29,066 bases of DNA from Geobacter sp. UBA5735 (GTDB lineage: Bacteria > Desulfobacterota > Desulfuromonadia > Geobacterales > Geobacteraceae): NCBI GenBank assembly GCA_002419385.1, contig DIFZ01000038.1, positions 1 to 29,066 of the forward strand, read 5' to 3'. Each line of letters begins with the position of its first letter. The stretch's first letter is position 1. The translations under genes were made by a program, and so were the position numbers. The notes below the pieces were generated by a model. It did no database searches, was not told the origin of the DNA, and was given only the letters and a program-made list of their open reading frames with translations. Shown here one piece after another: positions 15,453-22,300 of this stretch.

Positions 15453-15488
15453 TGACAGCTCCTTTTCATGACCTTTGCACTGCTTCTC

Positions 15489-15504
15489 AGCAAAACGCAT
15501 ACCA
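15489..15504 (-). promoter_or_regulatory. flgB: Sigma-54 promoter of the flgB-flgE operon
   Basis: Minus strand TGGTATGCGTTTTGCT: GG and GC separated by ten bases, with TGG-Y-A-Y and TTGCT, a near-consensus RpoN -24/-12 element. Predicted start about 12 bases past GC gives a leader of about 26 bases before flgB, containing its ribosome site. Confidence 0.8.
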
Positions 15505-15576
15505 TCTTTAATCAATCCTGATATCAGCCAGTTGCAGCGCACCGCACACCAAAGACACTGGACGGGCGATACTGAT

Positions 15577-15604
15577 TTTTGACGTGAGACGTTATTTTGA
15601 CGCG
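15577..15604 (-). promoter_or_regulatory. Candidate enhancer sites upstream of the flgB sigma-54 promoter
   Basis: Two copies of TTTTGACRYG (plus strand 15577-15586 and 15595-15604), 18 bases apart. They lie about 80-110 bp upstream of the flgB -24/-12 element, where NtrC-type activators bind. A third copy lies before the next sigma-54 promoter at 17887. Activator identity is unknown. Confidence 0.35.
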
Positions 15605-17742
15605 TCGGAGCCGCCAAAATCATCACGCCAATCAAGGTCACTGAGCCCGGTGCGCGCGAGCTTCTTCCAGACAGGATCCTTTCCCTCGCGCACGAGCAGC
15701 TGCCAATGATCCCGGGCCTCGTCATCGCGTCCCATCATTCTGAGGACTTCTCCCAGCTTGTAGATGAACATCTCCCGTTGTTCGCCGGCGGATGCTTCCT
15801 GACCCGCTCTGTATACGGCGAAAGCCCCTGGGAAATCCTTGCGGGCAAGGCGGGCGGACGCGATCACCATCCTGGCATCGGCAACCATCGGAGAACCGCT
15901 TGCTTTTCCGGAACCGGAGAGAAAGAGTCCCATTGCTTTCTCGGCCCGCACCAGGTCCTGCCGGTGTTCGCATACTTTGCCCAGACAATAGAATGTATCC
16001 GTGTCAGAAACGTGTCCCTTTGCGCCCAGAAGCGGGAGGAGAGTATCATATGCAGAGGAAAGGTCTCCATTCCGGTACTGGATCCATCCGAGGCGTTCCC
16101 GTACTTTTACGGCCATAGCCGAAGCAGCATGCCTGGCGAGAAAAGTCTTCGCGGCTCCCGCTGCCATGGCCAGGTCACCGATGCTCCAGGCATCCTCTAC
16201 GATACGATAGGTGAGAAAAGCCCCGTTTTCACCCGCCCACTCCGTTTCTACCAGAGCGCTGAAGAGGGAGAGTTCTTCCCTGATCATGCCCTTCTTCTCC
16301 AGACAGGCGGCAATCCTGGAAATGAACTGCCGGTCACCCAGGCACTTGGCAAGCGACGTCCTGTTGTCGAGAGCGAGACGTACGAGGCCGTCGCAATCAC
16401 CTGCCTTGTCCAGTTCATGGTAGCGGCTCAGCAGGAGATCCTCGTGCATCGTTCGGGCAACGTTGGCGAACAGCCCTGAGGGGAATTTTTCCTTATACTC
16501 GGCTGCAGCACGCACCGCTGCCTCAACGGGACCGTACAACGCCTCGATCAGAGTCAGTTTGAAAAGCGCCTCATCCTTGATGCAGGGCTCGGAAGACGCC
16601 AGATAAATCCGCCGGTACTCGTCGCGAAGCGGGCGATAGGAATAGGCACTCACCGAAAACAGTTCCCGGTCCGCCAGGCGGAGCGAAGCGAGCAGTCCCG
16701 CGCTGCCTGCCCGGAAAGCACCCTTCACGTTCCGGTACACAGCCAGTGCATCCATTTCCCGCCCGCCGCGCGCCAGAATATCCCCAAGCCTCACCAGGAG
16801 AAGCGGCCCGTACTTGGTGTCAGCCATGGCGACCACCAACCGTTCGAGCATACGATGGCCGCGCTGGAAATCACCGCACCGGGCAAGGGTATCGGCATAT
16901 GAAAACACGATCGAGGGACTTTGCAGCAGATAGTCAGGCCAGAGCTTCTCACCTGCCTGGAAAGACTTGAGCGCCGCTGCATAGTTCTGCAGCAGATACT
17001 GGGCCTCTCCCAGCCGGTACGCGGCAATGGCGCGAACAGCGCCGCCACGGGCCAGGAACGAGGAGAAGATTTCTTCCGCCTCGGTTGCACGTTCCTTGTA
17101 GAGCGCTTCCTCGCCACGAAGAAACAGTTTCACATCTTCTTCCGGGAGCATCTTGCGTATCAGTGTCCCCTCGGTCGGAAAGAAGGGGATATCGGATTTG
17201 AGGGGAGGATCGAATTCGCGGACCAGCTTGCCTGCCCCGCTCCAGATGCTGTCCCGGTCACCGGGCATCTGCAGAGCGCCGCTTCCCGCAGACATTTCAC
17301 ACACATCCACAATCAGCACAGTGGATGAAGAATCGCTCGGCACACGGACGCTGCCGAAGCCGTCGCCAACACGGAAGGTCACGAGCAGACGGTCGCCCCG
17401 ATCTGAAAGCTGCATTCCTGAAATACGGGCATCGGCATAGGCGCGGTAACGTTTCAAAGCCAGGCCGTGCGTGTCGTTGAGGGTTATCCTGATTCGTTTT
17501 CCGGACAGGTGGCGGATCGAGTAACGAACCGGTTGCTCCAGGACGAAAACCAGCCTGGTAAAGCCGGCCTTCTCCTTTATTTCCATCCGCGAAAGCCTAT
17601 TGAAACCGGTTTCACCAGTAGCGACACCGCAGGCAAGGATGGCCAGGAAAAGGGCCCACAAGATGGGCGCCCCGGACTTCGCTGCATTCCGTACCGCTTT
17701 CAAGCCATGTGCATGAAGTTTTGCAACAACCATTGCTGCCAC
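15592..17742 (-). CDS. AMIN-domain, TPR-repeat envelope protein
   Basis: A 716-residue protein with an N-terminal signal or anchor (APILWALFLAILACGVATG). An AMIN-type domain lies at about 48-130 (KEKAGFTRLVFVLEQPVRYS, RIRITLNDTHGL, VTFRVGDGFGSV), a fold that binds peptidoglycan or envelope partners. A long series of TPR-like helical repeats follows (YRLGEAQYLLQNYAAALKSF, LVRLGDILARGGREMDALAV, RLGWIQYRNGDLSSAYDTLL). GTG at 17742 is chosen as start because GGAGG lies eight bases upstream; the ATG three codons later is too far from it. Alone behind its own sigma-54 promoter and directly upstream of flgB. I infer a periplasmic scaffold for flagellar passage or placement; no homologous function is known to me. 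Confidence 0.8.
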   Translation of the reverse strand: MAAMVVAKLHAHGLKAVRNAAKSGAPILWALFLAILACGVATGETGFNRLSRMEIKEKAGFTRLVFVLEQPVRYSIRHLSGKRIRITLNDTHGLALKRYRAYADARISGMQLSDRGDRLLVTFRVGDGFGSVRVPSDSSSTVLIVDVCEMSAGSGALQMPGDRDSIWSGAGKLVREFDPPLKSDIPFFPTEGTLIRKMLPEEDVKLFLRGEEALYKERATEAEEIFSSFLARGGAVRAIAAYRLGEAQYLLQNYAAALKSFQAGEKLWPDYLLQSPSIVFSYADTLARCGDFQRGHRMLERLVVAMADTKYGPLLLVRLGDILARGGREMDALAVYRNVKGAFRAGSAGLLASLRLADRELFSVSAYSYRPLRDEYRRIYLASSEPCIKDEALFKLTLIEALYGPVEAAVRAAAEYKEKFPSGLFANVARTMHEDLLLSRYHELDKAGDCDGLVRLALDNRTSLAKCLGDRQFISRIAACLEKKGMIREELSLFSALVETEWAGENGAFLTYRIVEDAWSIGDLAMAAGAAKTFLARHAASAMAVKVRERLGWIQYRNGDLSSAYDTLLPLLGAKGHVSDTDTFYCLGKVCEHRQDLVRAEKAMGLFLSGSGKASGSPMVADARMVIASARLARKDFPGAFAVYRAGQEASAGEQREMFIYKLGEVLRMMGRDDEARDHWQLLVREGKDPVWKKLARTGLSDLDWRDDFGGSDASK

Positions 17743-17769
17743 TCGGCACTCCTCCCTGGAGTATGCTTG

Positions 17770-17785
17770 AGCAAAGGTTGTGCCG
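17770..17785 (-). promoter_or_regulatory. Sigma-54 promoter of the AMIN-TPR gene
   Basis: Minus strand CGGCACAACCTTTGCT matches TGGCAC-N5-TTGCT at all but the first base. Predicted transcript start about 17 bases before the GTG start, just ahead of the GGAGG ribosome site at 17751-17755. Confidence 0.78.
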
Positions 17786-17886
17786 CTTCGAGTCCGCTAT
17801 ATTCTTCAATGTATCTGGTTAGTTACAATATCGACAAAAATTACTTCTGCAGGTAGTCAAAGATGCGCATTCAGGGCAGGACGTTA

Positions 17887-17896
17887 TTTTGACACG
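17887..17896 (-). promoter_or_regulatory. Third TTTTGACRYG copy, candidate enhancer site
   Basis: It is part of an 18-base segment (17880-17897) identical at 17 positions to 15588-15605. It lies about 100-110 bp upstream of the AMIN-TPR sigma-54 promoter, the same relative place as at flgB, and just beyond the stop of the pseudo-receiver gene. Confidence 0.35.
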
Positions 17897-17901
17897 TGGG
17901 T

Positions 17902-19002
17902 TCAGGCAGCACAGGAAAACTTGTTGAGCTTATCCATCAGGTCCGATTCATCATAGGGTTTGATCATGATCTCCCTGGCGCCGCTCTTCACCGCCTTGAG
18001 GACGCCGATCCGGGTCCACTGGTGGGCGCACATGATGATGGGGATACTCGGGTCGCCGCAGGCATCCATGACCCTGCTGCAGAGCGACAGTTCCCACTCC
18101 TCCGGCTTAACGATACCGATGACCACAGCATCGATGACGCCATCCTTGAACAGACGCTGCATATCTGCTCCGAGAGCGGATGTCACGGCATTGATACCGT
18201 TTTCGAGAAGCACTCCCTTCACCCGTTCCCTTTCCTTTTCATCATCGTCGAGGACAAGGACCGTGGTGAAACCTGCAGCACCCCGGTTCCCCTCACCCGC
18301 CGCACAGTCCGGGTGTTCTTCCGAGTCGGAGGGGAAGAGCCGGCGCAGAGATTCGGCCTGGTCTTGAACTGCTTCGGTATCGCCATTCTCGTGAGAAGCT
18401 CCTGCTTCCCCATATTCGAAAAGATTCGCCAGGGAAGAGGGAACCAGGATGTCGTACCTGCTCACCTCTTCCCCGCCAAGTTTTGCGTGTGCCTTGTAAA
18501 CGACGTATTCCCCATCGGGAATCGGGATCTCTTCCGTGACCGTGTCCATCTGGGGCACGAATTTGTTCGGCGGCATTTGCTTCAGGTGCATTTTGTGCGG
18601 CAGACAAGGCTGGAAAACCGAATTGAACGAACCGATGATCTGGTTGGCTATTTCGGAAAAAGCATCCACATCATCGGCCTCGAGAATGAGCAGCTTCCGC
18701 TTTTCCGATATGCGGGCAGGGGGTATTCCCAACAGGATGCCGCTCATCAGTATGGCGTCCCGGAGCGAAAAAATCATGAATAGGTTTCCCGTATAGTCAT
18801 CACGGGACTCTATGGGGACAACGAAGGCCGAATCTTCCAGTTCATCCAGGTAGCCGGCCTTATCCCGCTTCAGCACCTCGGTATCCCCGACGGAGAGTTC
18901 CTGGTTGAGCAGAAGGCTGCTCTCTTCAGCCGACTGCCTGAGCGCCGACTGAATCATCTTGAGCAATTTCGCATGATCCGCCATATCAGACCGCATCCTC
19001 AT
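17902..19002 (-). CDS. CheX/CheC-like domain fused to a degenerate receiver domain
   Basis: A 366-residue two-domain protein. Residues about 50-190 resemble a CheX/CheC-type fold and carry the phosphatase-like E-x2-N in DAFSEIANQIIGSF (Glu117, Asn120). An acidic linker follows, then a receiver-like domain at about 246-362 beginning TVLVLDDDEKER. In it the phosphoacceptor Asp of strand 3 is replaced by Gly (DAVVIGIVKP, Gly296), and the Thr/Ser of strand 4 reads IIMCA, while the Lys of IMIKPY (348) is kept. So it probably cannot be phosphorylated on Asp. Third gene behind cheY and cheX, ten bases after cheX; start among ATGs 19002, 18996 and 18984 is uncertain. I infer a role in CheY-P removal or localisation. 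Confidence 0.7.
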   Translation of the reverse strand: MRMRSDMADHAKLLKMIQSALRQSAEESSLLLNQELSVGDTEVLKRDKAGYLDELEDSAFVVPIESRDDYTGNLFMIFSLRDAILMSGILLGIPPARISEKRKLLILEADDVDAFSEIANQIIGSFNSVFQPCLPHKMHLKQMPPNKFVPQMDTVTEEIPIPDGEYVVYKAHAKLGGEEVSRYDILVPSSLANLFEYGEAGASHENGDTEAVQDQAESLRRLFPSDSEEHPDCAAGEGNRGAAGFTTVLVLDDDEKERERVKGVLLENGINAVTSALGADMQRLFKDGVIDAVVIGIVKPEEWELSLCSRVMDACGDPSIPIIMCAHQWTRIGVLKAVKSGAREIMIKPYDESDLMDKLNKFSCAA

Positions 19003-19011
19003 CTCTCACGA

Positions 19012-19515
19012 TTATTCTTTACGCAGTTTCAGGCTTACCAGAAAACGTTCGCCTTCGTAGTCAAAGGGAACCACCACGCAGTCGCTTTCAGACATGGCGT
19101 TGATGGAATACTCCTCGCCGGAAATGATGGTCGGTATGGAAAGGTTTATATCCATACCTCCCTTGGACAGGACCATTTTCACATAACCACCCAGCATGTT
19201 GGCAATTTCTCCCAGGGCATCGTTGACATCTTCACCGACTTCCTCCACATCCATCCCGAGCATGTTCGAGGTGATCTTCATGGCAAATCTCTGCGGACAA
19301 TGTATGGCAAGAATCCCCGTATAGGTGCCGGCCAAGCCCACCATGCCGCTGATGCTGCAGTGAAAATGGTTCACTGCTTCTTCGAGTGGAAATTTGGCTT
19401 CCAGCTCCATCATGACCATGGTCGCAAAAACCTCTTTCGTGGCATCGATCACATGGCCGACCATCTGGTCCTCGCTCAGGTGAATCGCCTCTTTAACAGC
19501 AGCATTCAACGTCAT
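19012..19515 (-). CDS. cheX: Chemotaxis phosphatase CheX
   Basis: A 167-residue CheX-family protein that would dephosphorylate CheY-P and so shorten the motor signal. The helix EDVNDALGEIANMLGGYVKM carries the catalytic pair Glu103 and Asn106 (E-x2-N). It is followed by the beta-rich part (LSIPTIISGEEYSI, CVVVPFDYEGERFLVSLKL). The N-terminus TKEVFATMVMMELEA is also typical. Its ATG overlaps the cheY TGA by four bases, so substrate and phosphatase are made together. Cytoplasmic; no signal. Motifs are intact. Confidence 0.92.
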   Translation of the reverse strand: MTLNAAVKEAIHLSEDQMVGHVIDATKEVFATMVMMELEAKFPLEEAVNHFHCSISGMVGLAGTYTGILAIHCPQRFAMKITSNMLGMDVEEVGEDVNDALGEIANMLGGYVKMVLSKGGMDINLSIPTIISGEEYSINAMSESDCVVVPFDYEGERFLVSLKLRKE

Positions 19516-19874
19516 AAGAGCCCCCCCAGTTTTTCATTCAGCTGATCCGGGGTAAAAGGTTTCTTGATGCTGGCGCTGGCGCCGCTGGACAAAGCTTCCT
19601 TGATGATATCCTCGCCCCCTTCAGTTGTTATCATGACAATCGGCACCGTGTTTCCGTTGCCCCGGACCTGTTTGATGAATTCCAGCCCGTCCATATTCGG
19701 CATGTTTATATCGGAAAGAATGAGATCGACACTCTTGTCGCCAAGCACGTTCAAACCTTCAATGCCGTCTCCTGCTTCGAAAATGTCGTCCACCGGAAGC
19801 CCGGCCTGACGCAGCGAGCGGGAAATGATCTTCCTCATGGTCGACGAATCGTCCACTATCAACACATTAGCCAT
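19512..19874 (-). CDS. cheY: CheY-type single-domain response regulator
   Basis: A 120-residue receiver domain with no output domain. Asp8-Asp9 occur in VLIVDDSSTMRKI, the phosphoacceptor Asp55 in LILSDINMPNMDG, Thr in VMITTEGG and Lys105 in IKKPF. All five key positions are present. The start is ATG 19874 with GAGGAGAAGG before it; the 18 residues of open frame upstream lie in the leader. Diffusing CheY-P would bind the flagellar switch (FliM) or another target. First gene of a three-gene unit with cheX and the CheX-like/pseudo-receiver protein, behind a candidate sigma-28 promoter. Confidence 0.93.
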   Translation of the reverse strand: MANVLIVDDSSTMRKIISRSLRQAGLPVDDIFEAGDGIEGLNVLGDKSVDLILSDINMPNMDGLEFIKQVRGNGNTVPIVMITTEGGEDIIKEALSSGASASIKKPFTPDQLNEKLGGLL

Positions 19875-19951
19875 AATCCTTCTCCTCTCTGTACCCGGTA
19901 AAGTTGTCGAATTCGCCAGTCTGTGCAAAAATCGTTATGAATCTCTGATCC

Positions 19952-19978
19952 TTATCGAAAGTTTTTCCTATTTCTTTA
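19952..19978 (-). promoter_or_regulatory. Candidate sigma-28 (FliA) promoter of the cheY operon
   Basis: Minus strand TAAAGAAA-N11-TTCGATAA against the flagellar sigma-28 consensus TAAAGTTT-N11-GCCGATAA: the -35 TAAA and six of eight -10 bases match with exact spacing. It is about 78 bases before the cheY start. Confidence 0.6.
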
Positions 19979-20037
19979 GGCTTTTATTCAGTGCCCGGAC
20001 GACACCGGAAGCAGGCAGCAGTTCACGCAGCCGTCAG

Positions 20038-21129
20038 TCAGAACATTTCCTGCGGGTCCACGTACAGCGGCACAATCACCGTAAATTCGCTGCCCTTGCC
20101 GACACTGCTGCTGACGTGGATGGAACCTCCGTGAGCCTCTACTATTTCCTTGCTCAGAGCAAGGCCAAGACCAGACCCCTTGAACCCGGCCGCCTGTTCC
20201 GAACGGAAATATTTATCGAAAACGAAGGGTATGTCGTTATCATGAATCCCGATGCCGGTGTCTTTCACCGAAACATGGAGGCAATCATCCCTGACCCAGG
20301 CCTTTACGGCCACCTTGCCGTATCGAGGCGTGAACTTGAGTGCATTGCCGATTATGTTGGAAAAAACCCGCCCGAGCTGTTTTGCGTCAAGATCCAGCAG
20401 GGGGACCTCTCTGGAAACTCTCAGCGTGAGAGAAACTTTCTGGTCCGCCGCCTCCAGGCGCCGGTCCCGGCAACTGTTTTCAAGGAGCTCCCGTATATCG
20501 CAACTCTGCCGCTTTATCTGCACCAGTCCCATTTCCAGGCGGTGTACATCAAGCAGGTCTTCAATCATGAAGTAGAGATTCTTGCTGCTGCGCTCCATAT
20601 CTTTGAATGCAGCCTTGAGTCCGGAGTCAATGCTGCCGCACATGCCCATCTGAATTGCCTGGAGATAGCCCTGCAAGACCATCAGGGGAGATTTGAGGTC
20701 GTGGGTCATTTTTGCCACAAACTCTTCCCGCCTCCGTTTCTCGAGACGTTCCTTCGTAACATCAAACAATTCGGTAATGGAACCGAGCAATCGATTGTCC
20801 CATGAGAAAAGCCTGAACGCGCGGACCTCCAGCACCCTGCCGCAGATATTCATCTCAAGGGGAGAGTCCGTGCATTCTTCGCTCATAACCTTGTAAATCG
20901 GCGTCCGAAGGGGCAGCATGTCAATTCTTTTCCCGATGACCGTTTCCTTGAACACGTTGAGCAATTGTTCGGCGCTCCGGTTCATGAATGTCAGAATTCC
21001 GTTTGCGTCCGAAAAAATGACACCGCTCGACAAAGCATCGACAACCGATGCCGCCGGAAAATTATCAGCAATTTCGGCTGCAAGCGCTCCAGGAGACATC
21101 ATATTCATCGTCAAAAGACCGTTTCCCAT
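20038..21129 (-). CDS. Soluble PAS-domain sensor histidine kinase
   Basis: A 363-residue cytoplasmic kinase. The PAS domain is at about 25-125 (VDALSSGVIFSDANGILTFM). The HisKA dimer helix has MTHDLKSPLMVLQGYLQA with phospho-His143. The HATPase_c domain has FSNIIGNALKFTP (N box), VKDTGIGIHD (G1), FVFDKYFR (F) and GFKGSGLGLALSKEI (G2). There is no transmembrane segment, so it senses an internal signal. I chose ATG 21129, with AGGAG ten bases upstream; an ATG at 21150 has no ribosome site and lies only about ten bases past the predicted transcript start. Alone behind a sigma-54 promoter and next to an NtrC-type regulator, its likely partner by analogy with FleS-FleR and FlgS-FlgR. Confidence 0.92.
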   Translation of the reverse strand: MGNGLLTMNMMSPGALAAEIADNFPAASVVDALSSGVIFSDANGILTFMNRSAEQLLNVFKETVIGKRIDMLPLRTPIYKVMSEECTDSPLEMNICGRVLEVRAFRLFSWDNRLLGSITELFDVTKERLEKRRREEFVAKMTHDLKSPLMVLQGYLQAIQMGMCGSIDSGLKAAFKDMERSSKNLYFMIEDLLDVHRLEMGLVQIKRQSCDIRELLENSCRDRRLEAADQKVSLTLRVSREVPLLDLDAKQLGRVFSNIIGNALKFTPRYGKVAVKAWVRDDCLHVSVKDTGIGIHDNDIPFVFDKYFRSEQAAGFKGSGLGLALSKEIVEAHGGSIHVSSSVGKGSEFTVIVPLYVDPQEMF

Positions 21130-21170
21130 TGCCAGTACTCTCCTGATCATGGATTCACTGGCGTACTAAC

Positions 21171-21186
21171 AGCAAGATATTTGCCA
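21171..21186 (-). promoter_or_regulatory. Sigma-54 promoter of the histidine kinase gene
   Basis: Minus strand TGGCAAATATCTTGCT: TGGCA and TTGCT with exact GG-N10-GC spacing. Predicted start about 30 bases before the ATG at 21129. Confidence 0.75.
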
Positions 21187-21484
21187 ACGGATGACGTGGT
21201 GAAAAAAATAGTCATGGCATCCACGCACACAGCACCCTCCAGAGCACTGCGGGGGAGCGCACTTATTCTCATCTCCTTGTTTTGCAGGGTGCATGGTATG
21301 CTTACCACTGCCTGCCAAGGAAAGTTTCGGGTTGGGCAGCCCTGTTAGCGTTGTACGGAAAGACCTGATGATGGAATCATGGAAGCTTCAATGAAAGAAG
21401 AGACTCTCTGCTTGTCTCCCCTTCGGGACAAGAAGGAATTGTTGCAGCTTGGCGGAAGGCACTACGTTATGGTTTACTAATAAA
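21187..21484. other. Intergenic region between kinase and transglycosylase
   Basis: About 300 bases beyond the kinase promoter. It contains a hairpin with TGGTA / TACCA arms near 21294-21307, the hairpin CTTGT...ACAAG near 21412-21432, and a candidate small plus-strand gene (21379-21480). No riboswitch family is recognised. Confidence 0.4.
21379..21480 (+). CDS. Candidate small protein, 33 residues (unknown)
   Basis: An intact short frame reading MEASMKEETLCLSPLRDKK then ELLQLGGRHYVMVY and TAA. The mix of charged, hydrophobic and aromatic residues looks protein-like. A second ATG at 21391 has GGAAG seven bases before it and would give 29 residues. It ends five bases before the convergent transglycosylase stop. 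I do not recognise it and see no good promoter; it may be chance. Confidence 0.3.
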   Translation: MEASMKEETLCLSPLRDKKELLQLGGRHYVMVY

Positions 21485-22285
21485 TCAGCCGGAATAACTG
21501 TTGTACAATTCTTTTACCTTGGCCAGATAGGACCTGGTTTCACTGGGCAGCGCCCTGCCCTTTCTGTCCACGTTCCCGGGCCCCCAGTTGTACGCGGCCA
21601 GCGCTGAGTCCAGATTTCCGTCATACCTGTCGAGCATCCGGCGCAGATACCTCGTGCCGGCCATGACGTTCTGTTCCGGATCGAACGGGTTGGTAACACC
21701 GAGATCGCGGGCAGTCCCGGGCATCAGTTGCATCAGTCCCCGCGCACCGACACCGGATACGGCGTTGGGATTGAAATTGCTCTCTGCCTTGATAACCGCT
21801 CGTATAAGTCCCGGCTCTATCCCATAGCGGTTACTGGCTCGTTGTATTATGTCCGAGAGGAAACCGGTATCTGTTCTTGAACGGTAATCGCAGGGAGCAG
21901 GGGGACTGGTGGCTTCCTGAGGTTGGCTGACCTCGTTCGGGTTTTCCGACGCAGCGCTATCGCTGCTTCCGACGGAGTCGCCGTTTCCTCGATACGTGGC
22001 AAGCCCCTGCGCAAGCCGGGCGGCCACGTTACGGGAAAAGGAATTCTGCTGTTCGGACTGATCACCACCCAGGGAAATGGCATCGCGCATCATCTGCAAC
22101 CGCAGAAATTCAGCATGCACCGTTACCAGTTCACGGGGAAGCTGAACAGCTGACGGTTTACTCCCTGCCTGCTCCAGCGCATGCTCAAACCCCGCCGCAG
22201 TGACGGCGGAATTCCCCGCCTCGGAATAGCCGGACCTGCCTTCAACGGCAAACCTGAGATTACTGTCTATCTTTCCTATCGACAT
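21485..22285 (-). CDS. Lytic transglycosylase, flagellum-associated (SLT domain)
   Basis: A 266-residue murein lyase. The C-terminal SLT domain (about 140-262) has the catalytic Glu168 in AVIKAESNFNPNAVS, then GARGLMQLMPGTARDLGV and LDSALAAYNWGPGNVDRKG. The N-terminal 140 residues are polar and low in complexity, with no signal peptide. This suggests export by the flagellar apparatus, as for FlgJ-type or SltF-type enzymes, to open the cell wall for the rod. It lies 15 bases behind the NtrC-type regulator and so is made with it from a sigma-54 promoter. The enzymatic call is firm; flagellar use is inferred from context. Confidence 0.9.
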   Translation of the reverse strand: MSIGKIDSNLRFAVEGRSGYSEAGNSAVTAAGFEHALEQAGSKPSAVQLPRELVTVHAEFLRLQMMRDAISLGGDQSEQQNSFSRNVAARLAQGLATYRGNGDSVGSSDSAASENPNEVSQPQEATSPPAPCDYRSRTDTGFLSDIIQRASNRYGIEPGLIRAVIKAESNFNPNAVSGVGARGLMQLMPGTARDLGVTNPFDPEQNVMAGTRYLRRMLDRYDGNLDSALAAYNWGPGNVDRKGRALPSETRSYLAKVKELYNSYSG

Positions 22286-22300
22286 GACTGCCTGCAGTTA

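Noticed and set aside
15453..15725. Upstream extension of flgB by 91 codons
   Set aside because: It would run through the sigma-54 promoter and the AMIN-TPR gene end; the family start is at 15452 with a good ribosome site.
21320..21345. Sigma-54-like TTGGGCAGCCCTGTTAGC before the small frame
   Set aside because: The GG to GC spacing is eleven, not ten, bases, which normally abolishes sigma-54 recognition.
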